Positions 1 to 4,932 of a stretch of 12,648 bases of DNA are shown piece after piece. Origin of the DNA: Pseudomonadota bacterium. Its GTDB lineage: Bacteria > Pseudomonadota > Alphaproteobacteria > Rhizobiales > Xanthobacteraceae. Both the position numbers and the translations under genes were made by a program. The stretch covers positions 1-12,648 of the forward strand of contig JAEZFA010000003.1 of assembly GCA_023417665.1 (NCBI GenBank), in the 5' to 3' direction. Each line of letters begins with the position of its first letter. The first letter of the stretch is position 1. The notes below the pieces were generated by a model. It saw only the letters and a program-made list of their open reading frames with translations. It had not been told where the DNA came from and searched no databases.

Positions 1-273
1 TTCAAACGCCGCATGGGTTGGAAGTTCCCCTGGTATGGCGGAGTCACTGGACAGTATCATGGTGAAGTGTTCTCACCCACGGCGGAAGCGTTGCGACCTT
101 TCCCGGGTCTTAGTGCGTACCAACGACAAGATGGTCGGGTTTTCCTCACCTATGTCACAAGCGGCCGGGGCAGTGACTTGCTCATTGGTGCCTATAACCA
201 TTTAGATCTTTCTCCGCTCAGCCGAAACGAGACCCAGCCTATGGATTGGGTGCAATTCCACGATGAGTATTGA
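1..273 (+). CDS. DUF899 family (thioredoxin-like) protein, 3' end only
   Basis: The frame is open from the first base (F-K-R-R-M-G-W-K-F-P-W...) and stops at TGA 271-273, so only the C-terminal 90 or so residues are present. The RRMGWKFPW start, the GLSAYQR..GRVFLTYVTSGRG stretch, LLIGAYNHLDLSPLSR and the MDWVQFHDEY end match the C-terminal half of DUF899 proteins. These are cytosolic proteins of thioredoxin-like fold, often called dithiol-disulfide isomerases on weak grounds; the substrate is unknown. The natural HDEY-type terminus shows the 3' end is intact. The gene ends 11 bp before an insertion sequence, so whether it is native chromosome or cargo of the neighbouring island cannot be decided. 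Family assignment is from remembered conserved strings, not a search. Confidence 0.7.
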   Translation, partial: FKRRMGWKFPWYGGVTGQYHGEVFSPTAEALRPFPGLSAYQRQDGRVFLTYVTSGRGSDLLIGAYNHLDLSPLSRNETQPMDWVQFHDEY

Positions 274-284
274 GTACATCCGCG

Positions 285-309
285 TGGTCTGCCCCCTGAA
301 AAGTGGTCC
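285..309 (+). repeat. Left terminal inverted repeat of the IS
   Basis: Starts TGGTCTGCCCCC and ends GTGGTCC. With one gap it matches about 18 of 25 positions of the reverse complement of 1529-1552; the blocks CCCC and GTGGTCC are identical in both. It lies 11 bp after the DUF899 stop codon. Confidence 0.8.
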
Positions 310-350
310 TCCGTGAAGTAGGCTATTGAGCCGTTGGAGAGGACGTTGGA

Positions 351-629
351 ATGCCCCAGAAGAAGCATAAGCCCGAAGAGATCGTCGCGAAGCTGCGTCA
401 GGTCGATGTTCTGCTGTCGCAAGGTCGTTCGGTTGGCGAAGCGGTTCGTTCGATCGGCGTGACACAGTTCACCTATTACCGCTGGCGCAAGGAGTTCGGT
501 GGCCTGAAGGGTGACCAGGTGAAGCGCCTGAAAGAGCTCGAGAAAGAGAATGACCGGCTGCGCAAGGCTGTGTCGGACCTGACGCTCGAGAAGCTGATCC
601 TGAAAGAGGCTGCCTCGGGAAACTATTGA
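351..629 (+). CDS. IS3-family transposase OrfA (HTH protein)
   Basis: A 92-residue OrfA: an N-terminal helix-turn-helix (about residues 5-50, with VGEAVRSIGVTQFTYYRWRKEFGG) that binds the IS ends, followed by a leucine-zipper-like coiled coil (about 53-85, KRLKELEKENDRLRKAVSDL and on) used for multimerisation. The start at ATG 351 has a purine-rich Shine-Dalgarno (GGAGAGGA) and the usual MPQKKHKPEEI beginning of IS407-type OrfA. Length is normal. It ends at TGA 627-629, overlapping the orfB frame, which is one base back. In this family OrfA alone represses and an OrfAB fusion made by -1 frameshifting is the active transposase. This ORF looks intact. Confidence 0.9.
   Translation: MPQKKHKPEEIVAKLRQVDVLLSQGRSVGEAVRSIGVTQFTYYRWRKEFGGLKGDQVKRLKELEKENDRLRKAVSDLTLEKLILKEAASGNY
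617..623 (+). other. Candidate -1 ribosomal frameshift site (G GGA AAC)
   Basis: In the orfA frame the bases read G GGA AAC, a canonical X XXY YYZ slippery heptamer, two codons before the orfA stop. A -1 slip here would join OrfA to the orfB frame as ..GKLLSPARRR.., the sequence expected at an IS407-type OrfAB junction. No stimulatory hairpin was worked out. Confidence 0.5.
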
Positions 630-1518
630 GCCCCGCCCGTCGCCGTAGCTGCGTCGACCATGTCGTGGCGAAGTTCTCCGTCTCGGAGCGGTTTGCCTGC
701 AAGGTTCTCGGCCAGCACCGATCGACCCAGCGCAAGAAGCCGCACGGCCGAGCAGATGAAGAGGCGCTCACCGCCGATATCATCCGTCTGGCTTCCCGGT
801 ATGGCCGCTATGGCTACCGTAGGATCACGGCGATGCTGCGAACCGAGGGCTGGACGGTGAACGCCAAGCGCGTCGAGCGTATCTGGCGGCGGGAGGGGCT
901 GAAGGTTCCCCAGAAACAACCGAAGAGAGGGCGTCTGTGCTGAATGACGGATCGTGCATCCGGCTTCGGCCCGAGCACCCGAACCATGTCTGGTCCTACG
1001 ACTTCGTCGAGGGCCGGACCCATAATGGCAGGAAGTTCCGCATGCTCAACATCATCGACGAGTTCACCCGGGAGTGCCTGGCGATCCGCATCGGGCGCAA
1101 GCTTAACTCGACCGACGTCATCGACACGCTCTCGGACCTGTTCATCCTGCGCGGTGTGCCCGGCCATGTTCGTTCCGACAACGGCCCGGAGTTCATAGCC
1201 AAGGTCGTGCGGGAGTGGATCGTAGCCGTCGGTGCAAAGACCGCGTTCATAGAGCCGGGCAGTCCCTGGGAGAACGGCTATTGCGAGAGCTTTAACTCGA
1301 AGCTTCGCGACGAACTGCTCAACGGGGAGATCTTCTACAGCCTCGCCGAGGCAAAGGTCATCATCGAGGCATGGCGACGCTACTACAATACCGAGCGGCC
1401 GCACTCATCGCTCGGCTACAAGCCGCCAGCGCCGGAGGCCATCATCTGGCCCGGACAACCACCCGGATCGGTTCCATCGTCGGCACAGGCGATGGCCGAA
1501 AAGCCGGTCATGCATTAA
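626..1518 (+). pseudogene. IS3-family transposase OrfB, broken by a one-base deletion
   Basis: OrfB is the catalytic half of the transposase. Frame 2 (626-943) encodes the N-terminal part with the HTH_21 region (SPARRRSCVDHV .. RYGRYGYRRITAMLR .. KRVERIWRREGLKVPQKQPKRGRL) and then hits TGA at 941-943. Frame 1 resumes immediately with LNDGSCIRLRPEHPNHVWSY and contains the whole rve integrase core: the first Asp in SYDFVEG, the second in RSDNGPEF and the Glu in ENGYCESF, ending YYNTERPHSSLGYKPPAPE and a stop at 1518. Related transposases read RGRLWLNDGSC here, so one G is missing between 939 and 940 (tgc tga should be tgg ctg a). All catalytic residues lie after the break. A sequencing error is the main alternative. 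Confidence 0.85.
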
Positions 1519-1966
1519 GACTGAAACCGGACCACCTCATGGGGTCAGGCCACTCTCTCACGTCGTTCTTCAGCTTCTTTCGACGCGCCTTGGGGTGGAT
1601 CAAGACTATGCCATGCAAGTGGAGACCTTCATTGGCAGGATGAATGGTGGGTTCGATTCTGTTACTTTTCTCATCCCTTCGATCCAACCCGAAAATGGCG
1701 ATCGGGCTGAGGTCAACATCACTATCCGCTTCGCCTGAAAATCGAGACGTCACGATCTTCATGAACATCTCGGCGCCAGTCTTAATCTTTCTCTGCAACG
1801 GGACGCCGGAAAGGTTCGTTTCCGGCAGTTGGATCGTTATAAAGTAAGCACGCCAGCCCTCTGCGATGCGTTGGTACAGAATCTCCCGATAAGCTGCCAG
1901 TTCAGCGTTCAGTTGAGAACTCGTTTTGACAGATTTCGAGCATCTGAGAATTTTTCGCGTCTTCAT
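1508..1966 (-). pseudogene. Truncated replication initiator-like protein (possible HUH endonuclease)
   Basis: Minus-strand ORF of 152 codons from ATG 1966. I chose that start over the upstream ATG at 2017 because of a strong AAAGGAAAAAGG just before it. Residues 1-138 are element DNA; the last 14 (WPDPMRWSGFSLNA) and the stop are read from the right end of the IS, so the original C-terminus is gone. Visible motifs are a hydrophobic strand YFITIQL (41-47), like Rep motif I, and LHLHGIVLI (115-123), matching the metal-binding His-hydrophobic-His of HUH nucleases used in rolling-circle replication or relaxase reactions. The catalytic tyrosine normally lies further C-terminal and would be in the lost part. 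The N-terminus is rich in Lys/Arg. The family call rests on two motifs and could be wrong. The gene follows the excisionase-like gene, separated by a repeat-rich gap. Confidence 0.5.
1529..1552 (-). repeat. Right terminal inverted repeat of the IS
   Basis: Reverse complement begins TGGCCTGACCCC and ends GTGGTCC, pairing with 285-309. Read on the minus strand, this end runs into the truncated replication-initiator-like gene and supplies its last codons and stop. Confidence 0.8.
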
Positions 1967-1987
1967 CCTTTTTCCTTTGTTCGCAAT

Positions 1988-2013
1988 GCGCTTTTGCGCG
2001 AAAGCGCTTTTGC
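1988..2013. repeat. Direct repeat GCGCTTTTGC x2 upstream of the rep-like gene
   Basis: Exact 10-bp copies at 1988-1997 and 2004-2013, start-to-start distance 16 bp, with a palindrome AAAGCGCTTT (2001-2010) overlapping the second. They lie just 5' of the chosen start of the rep-like gene, next to T-rich DNA (2021-2027), a place where an operator or origin element would be expected. Confidence 0.5.
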
Positions 2014-2048
2014 TCAATTAGTTTTTTTACAAGTTTGCATTGAGAGAA

Positions 2049-2114
2049 TTCATGTCGCTTTCGCCTTTGATGTCGTCGATCTGCGGCGACATCAAAATGC
2101 TGAGGCGACATCAA
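2049..2114. repeat. CGACATCAA repeat cluster with a perfect 10-bp hairpin
   Basis: Four related units. The plus-strand form CGACATCAA occurs at 2087-2095 and 2106-2114 (in the longer shared block GGCGACATCAA, 2085-2095 and 2104-2114). The inverted form occurs at 2067-2075, and a one-mismatch inverted form, GCGACATGAA on the minus strand, at 2049-2058. TTTGATGTCG (2066-2075) and CGACATCAAA (2087-2096) form a perfect 10-bp stem with an 11-nt loop. The cluster fills the gap between the excisionase-like gene, whose stop it overlaps, and the rep-like gene. It could be an iteron or nick-site region, or an operator for the excisionase-like protein. Confidence 0.6.
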
Positions 2115-2344
2115 TTTTCTGGTTCATGCAGATCGACGTCACCGTCGACATCGCTCCCGGCGTTCGGAAGTGCTTGCAGCCAAGCGACGACATCGTCGAC
2201 CAAGAAGATATTCTTCCGGCCGAGCTTTCTGCATCGCAGGCGACCTGACGCTATCTCTTCGAAGAGCTTGGTGCGTCCAACGACCTGCAGAAGATCGGAA
2301 GTCGTATATGCAATGATCTTTGGTGGCGGTGATTTTTTCTGCAT
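2111..2344 (-). CDS. AlpA/MerR-like excisionase-type DNA-binding protein
   Basis: A small 77-residue protein. Residues 14-60 (TTSDLLQVVGRTKLFEEIASGRLRCRKLGRKNIFLVDDVVAWL) have the winged-helix pattern of the excisionase/AlpA family: a helix-turn-helix ending in S-G-R-L, a basic wing with K-L-G-R-K, and a final D-D-V-x-x-W-L helix. Such proteins bind DNA to direct excision by the partner integrase or to regulate island genes. The acidic tail (SDVDGDVDLHEPEN) is not part of the domain. It lies in an integrase-unknown-xis-rep order typical of small integrative elements. The ATG at 2344 has only a weak ribosome site (CGGACGAC), and a small inverted repeat covers it. The specific DNA target is unknown. 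Confidence 0.75.
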   Translation of the reverse strand: MQKKSPPPKIIAYTTSDLLQVVGRTKLFEEIASGRLRCRKLGRKNIFLVDDVVAWLQALPNAGSDVDGDVDLHEPEN

Positions 2345-2345
2345 G

Positions 2346-2361
2346 TCGTCCGTATGGACGA
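2346..2361. repeat. Inverted repeat at the excisionase-like gene start
   Basis: TCGTCC (2346-2351), loop GTAT, GGACGA (2356-2361): a perfect 6-bp stem ending two bases before the ATG of the minus-strand excisionase-like gene, covering its ribosome-binding region. Further upstream, GGTCGCC (2364-2370) and GGCGACC (2412-2418) form a second inverted pair 41 nt apart. Either could be an autoregulatory operator or an RNA fold limiting translation. The rest of the gap up to 2465 is AT-rich, with no ORF and no convincing promoter seen. Confidence 0.4.
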
Positions 2362-2465
2362 ATGGTCGCCGCTATGGAATGCGCTCCGAGCACCAAACTT
2401 GAACTTAATATGGCGACCGATTTAATTCATCTTTATTCCGAGAACGCACTTTATTTCTCTCGATT

Positions 2466-3062
2466 CTATTCAAATACTTCTTCTACAGTATTTATGTGAA
2501 CTTGATATGCTCTACGTAACGAATCCGCATTCTGCTTAGGGAAAATTTTTTTGCGTGCAATTGAGTGGAAGATCTGATTTTCACTCATCTTTGGCATACC
2601 CGGATCAGCCGAAACACGGCGACGAGCTTCAACCTCTTCCCGGAGACGAGCAACTTTATCTTCGGTCCAATACTTGGGACGACCGGCCTTGCCTTTTGAG
2701 GCATGCACCAAAGATAATGCCAAAAGCAAAATGGTTCGATCTGTGGAAGATGAAAGGTCTAATCCAAACTGTTCTGCCGCACTCTCAAGAGCATTTGAGA
2801 ATATGTTTCTAATCTTCTCGATCACAATCTCTTTCGTATAGCTGCTATCAATCTTCACGTCTTCTTGCTCGAAACTTGAGGCGGTCGGATCGCTCTCATT
2901 CTCGCTGGCCAGAGAAGATAAGAGAAAATTCTTCTTCGCAACTTCGATCAAATCCTTTTTTGCTTTCGATCGGAGCTTTTTGTTTTTCGTGCTAAGAAAC
3001 TTCAATTGTTGAGCAGTGACTTTGGCCACCTTCATTCGGCCTGAAATATTCTTGAGACTCAT
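2466..3062 (-). CDS. Hypothetical protein of the integrative element
   Basis: A 198-residue protein I do not recognise. The N-terminal 50 residues are strongly basic (KVTAQQLKFLSTKNKKLRSKAKKDLIEVAKK). An acidic, serine-rich linker follows (about 53-72), then a probably helical region with a hydrophobic stretch TILLLALSLVHASKG (about 109-123), and a basic C-terminal segment containing GRPKYWTEDKVARLREEVEARRR and later SLRRAYQVHINTVEEVFE. No signal peptide, metal site or catalytic motif is evident; charge and helices suggest a DNA-binding or regulatory role, but that is only inference. Base composition is AT-richer than the chromosomal genes and codon use differs from theirs, pointing to horizontal origin. 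The ATG at 3062 has no clear Shine-Dalgarno; ATG 3035 is an alternative. It lies between the integrase and excisionase-like genes, same strand. Confidence 0.65.
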   Translation of the reverse strand: MSLKNISGRMKVAKVTAQQLKFLSTKNKKLRSKAKKDLIEVAKKNFLLSSLASENESDPTASSFEQEDVKIDSSYTKEIVIEKIRNIFSNALESAAEQFGLDLSSSTDRTILLLALSLVHASKGKAGRPKYWTEDKVARLREEVEARRRVSADPGMPKMSENQIFHSIARKKIFPKQNADSLRRAYQVHINTVEEVFE

Positions 3063-3120
3063 TGCGCTACAACCACCAAAACGATCTTATTAAGTTTTAT
3101 GACAAAGCTAATAGGTTGCG

Positions 3121-4338
3121 CTATGCGCGTTTTGCGTCCATCAGAATTACTTTTCCGACCACCTTTAAACCGTCAACGTAATCAGCCCACCACGCCATCA
3201 TCTGTACACGCTCTTCCCAGTGCTCGCCGCGTGCATAGGCACGCCGAACGTCATTGTTCTCGACGTGCGCTAACTGCCGTTCGATAGCGTCGGCATTCCA
3301 CTTTCCCGACTCGTTCAGGAGTGTCGAGGCTGTTGCACGGAAGCCGTGCGCTGTAGCTTGGTCTTTGGAATAGCCAAGCCGCCGGAGAGCCGCATTGAGA
3401 GTGTTCTCAGAGATGGGTCGCACCACCGTACGTACACATGGAAACACGAGCGTGCCATTCCCTGTGATCTCGCTGAGCTCTTTTAGAATGTCCACCGATT
3501 GACGCGAAAGTGGAACACGATGGGCACGGCGCATCTTGCTGCGCGACGCTGGTATGTTCCAAATGGCTTTCTCAAGATCGAACTCAAGCCATTCTGCCAT
3601 CCGCAACTCTCCCGGACGTGGAAACAGCAGTGCCATGAGTTTGAGAGCAGCGTGGGTGGTCGGCTGCCCATCGAAGCCATCGATAGCCCGGAGCAGCGCA
3701 CCAAAAGCCCGAGGCTCGGTGACGGCCGCACGTGGCTTGACCACCGGGATAGTCAGCGCGCCTCTCAGCGCGAAGGTCGGATCATTTTCAGCCCGCGCAG
3801 TAGCGATCCCGTATCGGAAGACGGAGCCTATTGTCGATCTCAGTCGTCTCGCGGTTTCGTGCCGTCCACGCTGCTCAACCTTCCGAAGAGTGGCCAGCAC
3901 ATCGGCAGGGGCAATTTCCCTGATGTCCCGGTCCCCAATCAACGGATACGCGAATGAAAGAAGCCATTCGATTTTGGTGATGGTCGCATCGGCTCGACCT
4001 TCCCGTTTGAGCTTGGCCACATACTCCTCAGCGATCGTGCGGAATGTGGACTCTCCGCTGGCCTGAGCCGCCTTGAGCGCACGCCGGGCCTGCGAAGGAT
4101 CGCCACCCAAGGCCAAAGTGCGCTTCGCATCGTCTCGCGCCCGCCGTGCATCGGCGAGCGAAATGACCGGATAGTGGCCGACGGCCAGCAACTTTTGCTT
4201 TCCACCGAAGCGATAGGCGAGGCGCCACAACTTCGCTCCGTTCGGCTGGACCCAAAGCTGCAAGCCGCCGCCGTCTGAAAGTTTGTACAGCGCGCCTCGC
4301 GCCTTGGCGTTCCGGCAAGCCGTATCTGTCAACGCCAT
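3121..4338 (-). CDS. P4-type tyrosine site-specific integrase
   Basis: 405 residues from ATG 4338, preceded by GGGGAGGGG six bases upstream and giving the usual MALTDTACRNAK start; a longer frame from 4371 would overlap a putative integrase-binding repeat. An arm-binding DUF4102 domain (about 1-90, with KLSDGGGLQLWV.PNGAKLWR and GHYPVISLADAR) precedes a SAM-like core-binding region (about 95-185) and the catalytic domain. The catalytic set is complete: R241 (RPGELRMAEW), K268 (SRSKMRRAHRVPLS), H331 and R334 (HGFRAT), H358 (QLAHVE) and nucleophile Y368 (VRRAYARG). Such enzymes insert and excise islands at the 3' end of tRNA genes; here the gene reads away from tRNA-Phe, 177 bp from it, so that tRNA is the expected attachment site. 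The gene looks functional. Confidence 0.95.
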   Translation of the reverse strand: MALTDTACRNAKARGALYKLSDGGGLQLWVQPNGAKLWRLAYRFGGKQKLLAVGHYPVISLADARRARDDAKRTLALGGDPSQARRALKAAQASGESTFRTIAEEYVAKLKREGRADATITKIEWLLSFAYPLIGDRDIREIAPADVLATLRKVEQRGRHETARRLRSTIGSVFRYGIATARAENDPTFALRGALTIPVVKPRAAVTEPRAFGALLRAIDGFDGQPTTHAALKLMALLFPRPGELRMAEWLEFDLEKAIWNIPASRSKMRRAHRVPLSRQSVDILKELSEITGNGTLVFPCVRTVVRPISENTLNAALRRLGYSKDQATAHGFRATASTLLNESGKWNADAIERQLAHVENNDVRRAYARGEHWEERVQMMAWWADYVDGLKVVGKVILMDAKRA

Positions 4339-4361
4339 GCGCCCCTCCCCACGTCTGTCCG

Positions 4362-4449
4362 ATACCAACATCGGCAGATTTCCATACCAACAATGATACC
4401 AACAAATATCGAGGATGCACGCGCACGGCGGCGAACGCTGACACCAACA
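4362..4449. repeat. ATACCAACA repeats, candidate integrase arm-type sites
   Basis: Exact ATACCAACA at 4362-4370, 4384-4392 and 4396-4404, with a fourth near copy ACACCAACA at 4441-4449 (TGAYACCAACAA is shared by the last two). On the other strand they read TGTTGGTAT, a motif I associate with attachment regions of tRNA-targeting P4-type integrases. They lie between the integrase start and tRNA-Phe, where arm sites belong. Binding is inferred from position and repetition. Confidence 0.55.
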
Positions 4450-4499
4450 AAAGCCTGATAATTCAGGCCTTTCTGCATCATCGCGAACGCTGGCGAACG
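4431..4499. repeat. GCGAACG repeats beside the attachment region
   Basis: GCGAACGCTG occurs exactly at 4431-4440 and 4483-4492, and the shorter GCGAACG again at 4493-4499. The units flank the tRNA-Phe terminator hairpin. They are a second repeat family in the same 150-bp region and may be binding sites for the excisionase-like protein or a host factor. No function can be shown from sequence. Confidence 0.4.
4449..4470 (-). terminator. Rho-independent terminator after tRNA-Phe
   Basis: On the minus strand AGGCCTGA (4470-4463), loop ATTA, TCAGGCTT (4458-4451), i.e. an 8-bp stem with one G-U, ending in TTTT (4452-4449). It lies 46 bp downstream of the tRNA 3' end in the tRNA's direction. A modest stem, but correctly placed. 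Confidence 0.5.
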
Positions 4500-4515
4500 T
4501 CTATGAATGGGGAAA

Positions 4516-4591
4516 TGGTGCCTAGGGGCGGAATCGAACCACCGACACTGCGATTTTCAGTCGCATGCTCTACCAACTGAGCTACCTAGGC
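4516..4591 (-). tRNA. tRNA-Phe (GAA), island attachment target
   Basis: 76 nt on the minus strand with an encoded CCA (4516-4518). Acceptor arms GCCTAGG (4591-4585) and CCTAGGC pair fully, the discriminator is A, the D-arm reads GCTCAGTTGGTAGAGC, the anticodon loop CTGAAAA gives GAA, and the T-arm contains GGTTCGATTCC. The gene is complete, so any integration at its 3' end restored the tRNA. It lies next to yacG, which I believe is its usual neighbour in related genomes. A second copy of its 3' end (the other att site) is not present in this window. Confidence 0.97.
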
Positions 4592-4636
4592 ATCCCGCGG
4601 CGGGTGCGGAAAGCCGTCCCACCGAAAGCCGCGCGG

Positions 4637-4666
4637 GTTATAGAGTCTCCCCTCTAGGCTTGTCCA
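4637..4666 (-). promoter_or_regulatory. Likely promoter of tRNA-Phe
   Basis: On the minus strand TGGACA (4666-4661) and TATAAC (4642-4637) are separated by 18 bp, a near-consensus sigma-70 pair, with the -10 box 45 bp upstream of the tRNA 5' end. It shows that the tRNA can be transcribed independently of yacG. Confidence 0.45.
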
Positions 4667-4692
4667 GACGCAGATATGCGGCCGGGAAAAGC

Positions 4693-4932
4693 CTAATTTT
4701 CCAAGTCTTTCCGTGGGTTGGTCGCCGGCGTTTCGGCGCCGTCGGCGCCGTCCTCATCCGAATCCTCGGTGACCGGAATGGCGTAGCCGCCGGATAGCCA
4801 GCGGTGCAGATCGACGTCCGCGCAGCGCTTCGAGCAAAACGGGCGGAACTTCTCGGCGGCAGGCTTCCCGCAAATCGGGCATGCCGAACCGACACCCAGC
4901 TTTCGTGCGCGGCCGTTTCCGTTCTCAGGCAT
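4693..4932 (-). CDS. yacG: DNA gyrase inhibitor YacG (zinc-binding)
   Basis: A 79-residue protein with the YacG zinc site: C18 and C21 (CPICG) and C33 and C37 (FCSKRC), followed by the conserved DLHRWLSGGYAIP. The family binds GyrB and blocks DNA binding by gyrase. The tail after residue 55 is acidic and low in complexity (EDSDEDGADGAE), as is common here. The ATG at 4932 overlaps the stop of the upstream dehydrogenase gene by 8 bp (ATGCCTGA), so translation is likely coupled. It is the last gene of the leftward cluster before tRNA-Phe. Confidence in the family is high. Confidence 0.93.
   Translation of the reverse strand: MPENGNGRARKLGVGSACPICGKPAAEKFRPFCSKRCADVDLHRWLSGGYAIPVTEDSDEDGADGAETPATNPRKDLEN

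Larger units (their letters stand above)
285..1552 (+). mobile_element. IS3-family insertion sequence, IS407-like group
   Basis: A 1268-bp element bounded by imperfect terminal inverted repeats (285-309 and 1529-1552) that begin with TG and end with CA, as usual for IS3. It carries orfA and orfB in the normal overlapping arrangement, and the proteins closely resemble IS407-type transposases (orfA MPQKKHKPEEIVAKLRQVDV; orfB with DDE motifs). The flanks (..ccgcg at 280-284, ctctc.. at 1553-1557) show no 3-5 bp target duplication, which suggests a deletion or recombination after insertion. orfB has an apparent one-base deletion, so this copy is probably not autonomous. Confidence 0.9.

Noticed and set aside
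814..1404. Minus-strand ORF inside the IS
   Set aside because: Antisense to transposase orfB, no recognisable domain, no ribosome site noted.
4339..4371. Integrase start at ATG 4371
   Set aside because: The extra 11 residues overlap a repeat likely bound by integrase, while ATG 4338 has a strong Shine-Dalgarno and gives the family's usual N-terminus.
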